From Entoloma clypeatum (lineage: Eukaryota; Basidiomycota; Agaricomycetes; Agaricales; Entolomataceae): a stretch of DNA of 64,000 nt. The position numbers and the translations under genes are program-made. Under the pieces are notes generated by a model. It worked only from the letters and a program-made list of their open reading frames with translations. It was not told the origin of the DNA and searched no databases. This document shows, in pieces, positions 9,226 through 19,338 of the stretch. Position 1 is the stretch's first letter. Each line of letters opens with the position of its first letter. The DNA is taken from NCBI GenBank assembly GCA_963565915.1, contig OY751489.1, positions 4,154,001 to 4,218,000 of the forward strand, in the 5' to 3' direction.

Positions 9226-9686
9226 GTGGAGTGGTGGTGGGGGATAAAAAAAGGGTGGGAAGGTTTTGCTGGCAGTTATGGTTCGACTTTTGGTGATTGC
9301 CAAGCATGCTCGGCATCAATGCCGAGCCATGCATGTCGTTGAAAATCATGCCCTCAATGCCCAAACCATGGCACCAAAACTCACAAAAATAATTCTTACC
9401 TTATGTAGACATATCTAGAAACTCATAGGAAGTATATATAGAGTTATATACATGAGCTATGGATGGTAGAAAGTTGGTGCTCCAAATTGATGCATCAAAA
9501 CACAATGTAAATCATGATGAACAGTGTGGCATGGTGTTTTCAAACACAAAAAACAACATTTTCTAGCTTCCTCCTTTGCACAACATTTGTACTCTAAATA
9601 TACTATACATATGCTATTGAAACAGTGTATATAAACCTATTCAGACCCTTCAAATAAAATTAAAGGACTCAATGAGGTGATTGTGA
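9226..9686 (+). repeat. X-family repeat, opposite orientation to 8280-8667
   Basis: The sequence from the gtggtggccgg region through atgctcggcat and gtaaatcatgatgaacagtg matches 15499-15886 and 8667-8280 inverted. It continues into cccttcaaataaaatt, also seen at 23840-23880. Together with 8280-8667 it brackets the minisatellite, suggesting one element with long inverted ends. No gene was seen. Confidence 0.6.
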
Positions 9687-10006
9687 TTTTTTTTTTTTTT
9701 TTTTTTAAACCTCAATTTATATTCCGGTGCCCGATCGCAGTCCGGTCTTGTACACTAAGTTACAAATTTAACAAGAACTACATACAAAAGTATTGGAGAG
9801 TAATGCCCTGTGGTCACAGCACATGTGCAGAGAGAAATATATAAGTATCCGAGAGTGGGGTCCACCCATGGATCAAGTCCACAAGAACAGACCCCGTATA
9901 TAAACTACATATGCCCATAGGCAGAGACCGTAGTAACTAAAGAGACCATAGTAACTAAAGAGACCGTGAAAGAGGGAAAATGTAACACTGAAGCTCACCC
10001 GGTAAT

Positions 10007-11718
10007 TTAGGGTGGGGAAAAGGCGAATAACGCGGGATGATTTGCGAGCATCCCCAGGAAATTGCCGATGTTGTATCTTTTGTTGGAGGCGTTGTCTCTA
10101 TCAAAGAGAGGACATTTGTGGAGGAGGTGGTCGACCGTCTTGAGAGTGTCATCATCACAGGCACATGTGAATGGGCCCGGATGATTGAAGCGTTGTCTGT
10201 AGGCACCGATGGGGGCATGGCCCAGGGTGGCACGGGTGAGGTGAGCGAACAGCACATTGTTGTTGCCTGCCCAGGAATTGAGCCAAGGACCACCCTTGAC
10301 ATGGTCTGGTTGAAATACTTTCTCTTTGTCTCCGGTGTGGAGAGGAAGGAAGGAATGGCCTCGGAATTCGGGGGCGGAATGAAGTTTGCGCCATCCGTCA
10401 ACAGCACTGGTGGTGGCGGTGGTACAGGCAAAGTTGGGTGACAGAGGAGACAAGGCTGTTCCTTGGGTCGACTTGAAGTGACGTGAGGGGTCGGGGAAGG
10501 CAGAACCCCATTCAGACGTGAGAGGTGTGTTGAGGTGGACGTGGATGATGCCAGCTCCAGCGAGAAAGGGCAGAAGGCGGGAAATGCCGCATGAGATAGA
10601 GTGGCCGGCGTGGATGGAACCAGTATCAAAAGTGAGTTGAACAGCCTGTATGTTTTGGGTGAAGATGTGAATCTCCATGACATAAGGCGCAGTGGTGATG
10701 ACTTTGCTAAGGCCAAGGAGAGTGGCAACGATAAGAGTCTCAGGAGCGAGACTTCTACCTGCGCTGGCTCGGGTCATTTGGGGTTCTTGAGCTTGATGAC
10801 CAATGCTTGGTGATTTTCTTCCTCAGCAGTGGTGAGGATGTCCTTGAGATGGGTGTAACACTTCTTGTTGTCATCGACCGGTGGTAAATCCCAGATGAAG
10901 GAGTCGGGGAAGAGGTTGAGTATGCGATTTCCTGGGCAAGCTTCATCGCTGAGGTAGTCGGATCTCTCGAGTTTGACAGTGGTCATCAGTTTCTGAATGT
11001 TGACAACTGGGCTAAGGGTTTTCTCCTCCGCTTTGAGCAGGAGCTCGCAGACGACAGGGTCAGTTGTGGGAAGCTGGGCGGCTCTGATGCGAGAGTGCTG
11101 CACAAGCTTGGTGACATGTTGTCTGGCCGGCATGAGCCCCGTGATAGCGAGAACACCACCAGTAGGTGACTGATTGAAAGCGCCAGTAATCCATCTGGCT
11201 GCTCTGTAGTGGACCGAATTCATGAGGTTGAAAGCGGTTTGAAGGTGTGTACCATTGTAGTACCAGAGTTGGCATCCATATGTGAGGATCGGCATGACAC
11301 ACAATACATACAGGAGGCGTTTAAGGTGAGGCGTGAGGCTGTGTGAGGAGTTGCCAAGGAGGAGGGGAATGGACATGAGCGCCTTGGTGGTGTAGAAGCA
11401 CCTGTGCTCATTAAAGGTAAGGCGATGGTTGAAGAAAAATCCGAGGTAGTGCCAGAAGGGCTTAACTGGGATGGGGTCTAGGCCAGGGAGGTGGACAGAG
11501 GTATACACTGTAGGAGTAGATAGGGGTTCCATCCTTGGAAGAGGTGGAGATGGTGTGGCGAGCAAGATATTTAACAGGTTCTTGTACAAAATAGATATTG
11601 ATATCTTCACTGTGTCTAGCAAGAAAAGATTCAATGATAGCATTAGTTCACCGAACATTATGGGTACGTAACTTAAGGGAGACCAGCTCGTCCATGTCAA
11701 GCGCTGCGGTTGTATCAA
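10007..11718 (-). pseudogene. LINE ORF2 remnant: RT thumb and RNase H (copy A)
   Basis: The piece 11718-10774 contains thumb-like sequence with PILTYGCQLWYYNGT and NSVHYRAARWITGAF, typical of the end of I/Jockey/Tad RT. The piece 10777-10007 contains an RNase H-like region (MEIHIFTQNIQAVQL) and the tail GHAPIGAYRQRF with FTCACDDD and HKCPLFDRD. A 79-bp deletion relative to copy B near 10808 breaks the frame between them. No YADD box is present. Confidence 0.78.
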
Positions 11719-14100
11719 CCATTAACAACGCCATCGGAGGGGCTGGTCCCACTAGTTGTGGCAGTTTGTGTGGGTTCTGGTTCAGGTCCTGTAGGCGCGA
11801 CGTCCTCCATACCATCCAGAACCTCAAAGCGGTTACAATCAGTGGGAACAAGGTTTACAACCTTGGCCGCCGTTGTGGTGGTGGGGCGGGCAGCCTTGGC
11901 TGCTTTGCGAGATGTGTCTTTTGTGGCAGCCTTGTCATAGGCCTTGCGATGGAAAGAGGGGTTGAAGTGGTTCTTCCAGAACTTGCAAATAGTAGAGTCA
12001 GAGCGGTGGTCTTCACTGCAGTTGCAACATCTAGGAGTGTGATCACATGGCTGTCCAGCAGGGGTGGGGGCAATGGGAGGGTTGGCTTTGGGCGCACCCT
12101 TGCAGCAAGGGGCGTGATGCCTGTGATTGTTGACGTGATGGGGGCCACCACACACAGAGCAGAGCTGGGGTCTAGAGGGGCAACCAGTACCGTTGTCACG
12201 GATCTGGTGTTCCCACTGGAAGCAGTTTTTACAGAGGGGGACACAATGCGCTTGTCCACCTGTCTGATGGGGGAAGGCCTGAAGTTCGCTTTGATGTTCC
12301 AGCGAACCTTGGTTTTGATAAGGGTGTTCAGGGCAGCCCCACTCTGGGAGTCCTGAATGTCGAAGTAAACTGTACATGTATCTGCGGTCTTGGAATAGGT
12401 GACAATTTGGGGAGCGGACGTGAGGGCGACTTGTTTCCTCATGACTGCGAAGCAGTGTTTCGTGATGATTTTGCTGATGGCTTCAGACGAAATGGGTTCA
12501 TCGTTGAGGACACGGGGCACGCCGGTCAACTTCAGGAAGGATTTAGATGTCAGAAGGTAGACATTGATTTCCACATCATTGGTTTCAAGCAAATGCTCAA
12601 CGAATTTGCCAATGTTAGTGAGTGAAGCCTCGGTGGGGACAACCCGACCAGTAGAACTGATGGTTTTCATTCTCAATCCCTTGGGGCACAGATCGGCCAC
12701 CTCAAGGGAAAGAGGAGAGTTGAGTCTCGCAAGGGCTTCGAGCGCCGCCTTGTGAACCCCATCACGTTTCTTGAAAAGAGCCCACTCGGAGCTCAATATC
12801 ATGACAAAGCGCCTGTTGGCGCCCTTGGTGGTTGAGGACACTCTGGGCTTAGGAGCCGCAGGAGTCTTCGGGGTATGAACATCGCCTCCAGTTTCTGCAG
12901 GTGCTTTGCCCATAGGCGCGGCGTGTGCTCCACTCTTGGCTTTGTTGGCATAGGAAGGCCTAGGTGCTCTGTTGTAAGCAGAGCCCTTAGGTGGTAAGGG
13001 CGGGAATACCGACATGTCGTCAATCCTGGGGGCTCGCTTGACCATTCCAGAGGGTAGACCCCTGGAAGGCTGGGCTGCTGGGGTGGGCGCCAAGGGTAAA
13101 CCTTTGGTGCCGCATGGGATCGGGGCCTTGCCAGAGCTAGGAGCTTTCGGAGGGGCGGGGGATTTGTGGACTTGCCAAGAGTCTGACATGGAGGCGTCTG
13201 CCACCTGTGAGGTGGTGGGAGGGTTGGGAGAAGGAGGGGCCTTGGACTTGCCTTTGCCCTGGGAGGCGGGTGTCGGGGGCAGAGGGGGGGGGACGTAGTC
13301 CTTGTGAATGAGATTGCCATCGCTGTTAAGGCTAAAGCTGAGTTTGTCGCCCATAAGAGCAAAGAGCATGAAGAACTCATCTTTGAGGACTCCATCAGAA
13401 GCGACGGCATCTTGCATGATGCCTCGAATGATGACCCGCTGTGCCAATGAGATGACGGCAGCAGAGAGGGTGGCCGTGTTGAGCCGAGTGAGGGTGCCGC
13501 CAGAGGCCAGACCGAAGTCGATAGCCTCGCCGACAGTTTTGAGAGCAGCACACATTGCAACGAGGTTGGCCTTGCCATCACCTGCCATGTTAATATGCAG
13601 CTCATCAGGGTTGAGATTGTTCACCGGATCATTGAGTACATAATCTGGGGGCGTCTCGAATGTCACAAGTCCGGCATTAGCGGGGAGCTTGATAGAAGAG
13701 TGCCTAGTCGCTTCGGCCCGCCCACTGAAGGGGGTGTCGCTGCGGTAAACAGTCTGAGTGGAAGCTAGAGGCCCCACAGAAACAAGCTGGTCGACATCAG
13801 GGAGAGTGTTGACATCGATCGGTGCATCCGACCAGGTACCAGCGGCATTACCTTCCACAGGGCTGACAGATCCAAGGGCAGACTTGCGAGCCTTCTGCCT
13901 AAGACGAATCTCCTCAGCCTTACCAGATGGTGCGGGAGAGGATGCGATTGAGTGCGATTAGCTGGAGAATCTGGCCAATCAAGAGAGATGGGGGGTTTGG
14001 CAACAGATTGAGTGTCGATCCTAGTTGATCTGGTGAGCGATGGAGCCTTAAGGGCCTGACCACCACCAGAGGAAGAGGGGGGTTCATCATGGAAAGACAT
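11715..14100 (-). pseudogene. LINE ORF1 (Gag-like) with three zinc knuckles, two frameshifts (copy A)
   Basis: The likely start is ATG at 14100 (MSFHDEPPSSSGGG). A frameshift near 13930 moves into the long frame ending at 11855. A second frameshift at a C run near 12262 is needed to enter the frame holding the Cys/His motifs CVPLCKNCFQWEHQ, CSVCGGPHHVNNH and CCNCSEDHRSDSTIC. The middle is rich in Pro, Ala and Lys. Such proteins bind element RNA. Both shifts are shared with copy B, so they are old. This copy keeps a 98-bp segment near 13090-13190 that copy B lost. Confidence 0.78.
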
Positions 14101-14320
14101 GTTGAACTACGATCTACTACAACCAGCAACAATCGATGAAAAAGATGCGGGCACCTAATCACGATGGTGGTGGTTAGAGGAAGAGGAAGGTGTGTGTGTC
14201 TACTTGTGATTGAGGCAGGAGGGAGCACACACATGCGCCTTTTGTCAAAAACCACGAGGTTGTGCTTATTTAGCAAGTGGGAAAATGGGATGTAAGTAGA
14301 GTGTGAGCAATAAAATATAA

Positions 14321-14405
14321 TGGTCTTGTGGCTCAGTTGGTTAAGTGTTGTTAAAAGAATCTTTTGTACTATAGAAGTTCAGAGTTCAAGTCTTTCTTGG
14401 GGCAC
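14321..14405 (+). repeat. tRNA-derived SINE head or tRNA relic, copy A
   Basis: A perfect A box TGGCTCAGTTGG (14329-14340) matches TRGCNNAGYNGG. A diverged B box AGTTCAAGTCT (14383-14393) lies 54 nt downstream, the spacing of a tRNA promoter. Acceptor and T stems do not pair well, so it is not a working tRNA gene. It sits exactly at the 5' side of the LINE. The same arrangement is at 42028-42112. Confidence 0.6.
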
Positions 14406-14469
14406 AAATTTTGTACTTGCCATTTCGGGACATCCATTTCAGTTCCTCAGATCGTTCTGTGGAAAACAC

Positions 14470-15060
14470 TGGTTTAAACCGGTCAGAACCGGTCTTTGGC
14501 CGGTCTTTCAAACTCTAAAGTTTTGAGTGAACCAAGGACCGGCCATGATCCCAAACCTTAAAGACCGAGACCAGCGGTCTGGTCTCTCACAGGTTTGGTC
14601 CCGTCCTGTCTCGGTCTGAAATTGACGAAGGTAAACTGGACCTCAAAACACTAATTGTTCCTTCCATCGCTGGAGAACAGGGCTCACAGGTGTCTCGCTA
14701 TCAAAAAGTCAGTGGTTTGGCGGCTTCGTCAATGATGCCTAAAATAAAGGTTGTGTCATACTAGTACCATGGATGCAGCCCATACATCCAGATGCTCATG
14801 GTTGAGAGGAAGGTGCACCCCTAGTGTTTTAAAGTCTGGTCTGGTCTCATTTTTGACCCCCAAAAAGGGAAGACCGAGGATGGGACTGGTCTCACTTTTT
14901 TGTGGACACCTCTGAAAACTGGACCAGACTGGTGAGAGACCGGTCTGGTCAGTCCGTTTATTCAGGTCTGATGAGACTGGACCAGTTCGAACTGGTCCAG
15001 ACTCATAGTATGTACGCTACAAACTTGCTACTGGACGGCAAATGCGCGCATCATCTTGTG
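14470..15060. repeat. ACCGGT/CTGGTCTC-rich low-complexity region, copy A
   Basis: Many overlapping words such as accggtcagaaccggt, ggtctggtctc and gagaccggtctggtc are read in both orientations, so the region can fold on itself. No reading frame looks genuine. Confidence 0.55.
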
Positions 15061-15097
15061 TGCTTACCCCCTCCCCCCTGTCCCTGAATCTCGCCAT

Positions 15098-15498
15098 CTG
15101 ACGGCGTTGGGCATGACTGGACATTGTTGGGCATGAGTGGGCATCATTGGGCATGAGTCGTGTGCAAAGAAAGGGCATTGGCTGTGAGTCGATGCAAGAG
15201 GGGGACAGTTCAGCATGAGGGGGCCATTGAGAATGAGAGGGGGCCATTGGGCTTGAAGGGAAGGCATTGGGCATGAATGGAAGGCATTGGGCACAAGTGG
15301 ATACTGTTGGGCGCGAAAAGGGGCCATTGGGCATGAGACAATGCCATTAGGTGCTAGAGGGGGACATTGGGCATGAGTGGGGGCTGTTGGGCATGAGTGG
15401 GGGCTGTTGGGCTCGAAGGGACAGCGCTGGGCAGTGAACAACATTGGGTGCTAGAGGTGGCCATTGGGCACAACAGTGGGCCATTGGGCATGAGTGGT
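15098..15498 (+). repeat. Minisatellite, right array of copy A
   Basis: About 19 degenerate units near 20 bp resembling CATTGGGCATGAGTGGGG, in the same + strand orientation as the array at 8846-9225. The X-family repeat follows directly. Confidence 0.75.
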
Positions 15499-16752
15499 GG
15501 TTGTTGGTCGGAGGTGGTGGCCAGATGGAGTGGAGGGAAAAAGAAAAGGGTGGGAACCGTTTGCTGGCAGTCCACTTATGGTTTGAGTTTCGGCAATTGC
15601 CAAGCATGCTCAGCATTGACTGCTGAGCAATGTGTGTCGTAAAAACTCGTGCTGTTGACGTAAACCGTGGCACCATGAGTTCCAAAAATAAGTCTTAATA
15701 TATGTAGAGATACTTAGAAGCTATTAGTAAGTATATATACAGTTAGATACATGATCTATGTATGGTAGGAAGTGAATGATACATCAAAACACACTGTAAA
15801 TCATGATAAACAGTGCATCATGGGTTCCATCAAACACAAAAACCAGTATGTTCTGACTTCCTCCCTTCCACAACCCCTGTGAACTACAGTGCCTCACAAA
15901 ACTGATTCCATGTTTGCTACTTTGTGAATACCTTCAAAATAACTTTGCAAATAATGCCAATCAAAAGAAGGTATTGGTACCTGGTTAAAAGCCCTGCTTC
16001 AGGACTCTCGGAATCTGCAATAATTATGTAATTCCCATAACAAATGATCAATATATGATCAAATTACTCCAGGGACTCATTGAATCAGTTTTGTGAGTAT
16101 GTACAATAAATACAGTATTTTATACTTTAGTACTTGATATTACCCCCCTTAGCTTTGATTACTGCCTCTACCCTTCTTGGCATACTTTCTATCAGGTTTT
16201 GACACACTTCTGGCTCTATATTATTCCACACCTCTGCTGCTCTGTCCCCCCAGACTCCCTTGGATGGTGTTGGATATTCATTCAACTTCCTTTTAATATG
16301 AACCCAGAGGTGTTCAATAGGATTGAGGTCTGGGGACTGTGCAGGCCAATCCAGCAGAGCAATATTCTCGCTGTCCATCCATTTTTTGGCCTTCTTGGAG
16401 GTGTGCTTGGGGTCATTGTCCTGCTGAAAAATGATCTCCTCTTCAGAGATTCCACTCTCCTCCATGCTGGGCAGCAAATTGTCCTCCAAAATGGACACAT
16501 ACTGATCAGCATCCATCCTCCCCTCAACCTCTGCAAGTCTCCCCACACCTTCCCAACCCATACAACCCCAAACCATAATATTTCCTCCCCCAAACTTGAC
16601 TGTGCCCTGAACCTCTCTTTCAATAAGCCCCTCACCCTTCTTTTTCCAGACCCATTCCTTGCCATCTGACCCAAACCTGTTGATTTTGGTCTCATCTGAC
16701 CAAATGACCCTCTTCCAGTCCTCCACTGTCCATTCCCTGTGCTTCATAGCAA

Positions 16753-16757
16753 ATGCC
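16753..16757. repeat. 5-bp target duplication of copia (left), atgcc
   Basis: The sequence atgcc directly before the left LTR recurs at 23052-23056 after the right LTR. The Tc1 coding sequence is restored by removing one copy plus the element. Confidence 0.92.
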
Positions 16758-17197
16758 TGTTGAGAATACATTCTAGACGGATGTCTCGACAGTCAATCAC
16801 ATGTGTATAAACATGTGTATTCCCATATGGAGTTACATATGGAAGTGTTCTAGACTTAGAACAATCTAGACTCGCTCTAGATCCCTGACTCATTAGATAT
16901 GTGTCAGACGTGCATAACATATGTCATGTTATGTCACACCATGTGCTTGTCACACTATGTGACTATAAGTCACATATTACCATATACGTGAGTTTATGGT
17001 TCTGCGACAGAGCTCAGTTTGTACTTGTTTGTACATGGTCTGTGCGCATCCTTGTAGGTATAAATACTCGATGTATCTGTATCTGCAATAATAGGACTTT
17101 TACGAAGTACCTTCATCACTCAAGCTCTCTCTCTTCTTACCTCCAATGTGAGTACCTTACCCAGGCTTCCCTGCGTATGTAGGTGTGCTGTTCGATA
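16758..17197 (+). repeat. copia left LTR (440 bp)
   Basis: Starts TGTTGAGAATAC, ends TGTTCGATA. Compared with the right LTR it keeps 20 bp near 16958-16977 and differs by one base (tttacgaag versus tttatgaag). Confidence 0.93.
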
Positions 17198-17215
17198 GGT
17201 TATGGGCCCCGGATT
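17198..17215 (+). other. copia primer binding site (probable)
   Basis: GGTTATGGGCCCCGG follows the LTR directly, in the position and style of copia primer sites that use part of initiator tRNA-Met. Pairing to a tRNA of this species was not checked. Confidence 0.45.
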
Positions 17216-18474
17216 GCCCGGTACAGTCTGCGCACTCTGACGGAGTTGCTGCGACTGTCTAGCCTGTTAGATACTAACCTGGCCTAGCCAGTGAGTGCGA
17301 GTCTTAAAAGCGCCCTTTGGGCTGCTACCGCCTCTTTAGCTAGTAGCATAGACTAGTCTAAGTTAGTTATCTGGTTTGATACTCGGAGGTTCCAGACTAG
17401 TGAGCGCCCTTTGGGCTGCACCTAGTTCTGATGTCCAAGACTAGCAAAGCGCCCCTAGGGCTGCATCTAGTTCTTGATCTAGACTAGGGCCTTTTATGGC
17501 CTATGTCTATATTTGGACATTTTGTATAAAGCCTGTGGCTTGAGCGCCTTGATAGGCGGCCGCCACACCCCTGTGAAAAACCCTCTCTTGTATCTGCACC
17601 TTCTTTTGGCTGCGATCTAGATTTTGGGGTTTTCTCACGCTGTGTCATGTCCTGTCTGGCATTTGGTTTTAACCAAATTGAGTGTATCTCGATGTGCTGA
17701 CATTCGGACATTACGATTCTCAAGAACTTTCTGTTCCTTGAACCTTTTTCGTCGATCAATCTTGATCTATTGCACCCTGTACCTGATAGAAGCGCCCTTT
17801 TTGGGTTGCCTCAGGGACTTCCCATTTTTTTATCATGGTTGCATGATCTCAGATTTGATGCTGACTTAAAATCGTTCCTAGATGAAAGGATCTTGCATCT
17901 GCTTCCATTATGGTTTCATTCAAGCAAACCATTGGTCACACCGTGACATCCGCGTCATTCAGCGTGATGACAGTTTCCACAGACGACACCTCTGTACTCT
18001 GAATTGCATGGTCACACCACGCATTCGGAAGGTGAAAGTCACGCAATTACGATACGGACGGCATGCACGCCATGTCTGTACTCGCAAATGTGGAAAGAAA
18101 AAAGCAGTATGCATCCTCATCTACATTCTCTTCACTCGTTGAACTATGACTCTAGGATCCCTGGGTGCCACGCCTGAGTAACATCTGGAGAGCTCGAACG
18201 AGGGACTTACCGTCCCCCTTCAATCATAGTAACGATGAAGAAAGGAGAATCACACCCGAGGTTACACCCGGGGTAATAAAGATGGAGCAATCGCCTGATC
18301 TGTAGGCGACCGTCTTTATGTAAATACCACAGCATTGTGACCCTTAGTCACATAAATAAAGGCTATTACATAAACTCTCTCTGACATGTGTCACAAACAA
18401 TTCAGACAATACCTCTTATTGGTTCAAATTAGTCTTGAATATTTGCTGACCACTGTTTCTTTTTAGAAACAAAC

Positions 18475-19338
18475 ATGTCTTCAATCACTTCTTTGATTGC
18501 TGTTCCCGTTCTTGACGGCACAAACCACCCTGAGTGGGCGAACACCATGTGTTCATTCCTTAAATCTCAGGATTTGTGGCAAATTGTTGATGGTGCTGAA
18601 AAGCGACCCTTGATGTCTGCTAACCTTACAAGGAAAGCCCATACAACTAAAGTCAAGGCATGGAACATTAGGAATCAAATGGCTTTAGCCAATATTCGAC
18701 TTCGTGTCGACCCGTCGATCAAACTCACCAAAAATATGTCTTCTGAGACTTGGTTTGAGTTGAAGAATAGGTTCAGACGAGCTGTTTATAAAACAGTTCT
18801 GTCTGACATTCGTGCTGCATTATCCTTCAAACTTTCTATGAAGCGACAACCTGCAACCGAGATTGATTATCTTGATAAAATCTTTGATCATCTCGGCGCA
18901 CATCATTCTATTTCTCCATCGACTCGGGCCCTAATGCTTCTATCTGCCCTCCCGTCTCCTGATTGGGATGACTTTGCCATAGAAACCCTTCTTTACAATG
19001 ATGATCTCACCTATGATAAGGTTCGAGAATTGATTGTTGAAACATACAATCATCATCGTGTTGACCCTGTTCCCGATTTGTCACTTGAGGATTACCTTTA
19101 CGGCATAGGTATCTCCTATGATCCTCAACCGACATCGTGCGATGTTTTTCATCAGCCGTTTCGGAACTTATGGAAAAAGAAGTCTTTCTTATCTGCACCG
19201 ACAGACCCTGGTGCTCTGCGCTACTCTAGCTGCGTCGCCGGTCTGATGCATGATGCCGTCATAACAGAACAATGCAAGGATCCACCCGTTGACAATTACG
19301 ACGTAGCGTTTCCACGCCTGGACCTTATAACAGCATAA
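18475..19338 (+). CDS. copia Gag-like protein
   Basis: A 287-residue intact frame starts MSSITSLIAVPVLDGTNHPEW. The first 220 residues match the pattern of copia Gag (the UBN2/DUF4219 style): a start of the form LDGTNHPEWANTMCSFLKSQDLW, TWFELKNRF near residue 105 and LLSALPSPDWDDF near residue 160. The zinc knuckle usual at the Gag end is not seen; the C-terminal 60 residues are unlike it and may follow a frame change. It would assemble particles that package the element RNA, with enzymes supplied in trans. The start was chosen as the first ATG in frame. The open frame in an otherwise non-coding element suggests recent selection. Confidence 0.75.
   Translation: MSSITSLIAVPVLDGTNHPEWANTMCSFLKSQDLWQIVDGAEKRPLMSANLTRKAHTTKVKAWNIRNQMALANIRLRVDPSIKLTKNMSSETWFELKNRFRRAVYKTVLSDIRAALSFKLSMKRQPATEIDYLDKIFDHLGAHHSISPSTRALMLLSALPSPDWDDFAIETLLYNDDLTYDKVRELIVETYNHHRVDPVPDLSLEDYLYGIGISYDPQPTSCDVFHQPFRNLWKKKSFLSAPTDPGALRYSSCVAGLMHDAVITEQCKDPPVDNYDVAFPRLDLITA

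Larger units (their letters stand above)
9687..14321 (-). mobile_element. Internally deleted LINE, copy A
   Basis: A run of 20 T at 9687-9706 marks the poly(A) end of a minus-strand LINE. Gag-like ORF1 (14100-11715) is followed directly by the RT thumb and RNase H (11718-10007). The endonuclease and RT catalytic part are absent, so the element depended on others or is a deletion relic. The same structure is in copy B (37401-42028). No target duplication was found; the 5' limit is uncertain and abuts a tRNA-like sequence. Confidence 0.8.

Noticed and set aside
14321..14405. A functional tRNA gene
   Set aside because: The A box is perfect, but the acceptor stem and T stem do not pair, so a relic or SINE head is more likely.
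15064..15444. Open frames over the minisatellites (also 8846-9364, 36600-37078 and 42771-43150)
   Set aside because: Repetitive Pro/Ala/Cys-rich translations arise from the 20-bp repeat on both strands; no start or domain supports a gene.
17881..18142. 86-codon frame in the copia leader
   Set aside because: No domain, basic and low-complexity, upstream of Gag in a region otherwise full of stops; probably chance.
18180..18240. tRNA B-box-like word (gttcgagctc on the minus strand) in the copia leader
   Set aside because: No A box at suitable distance and no cloverleaf folding.
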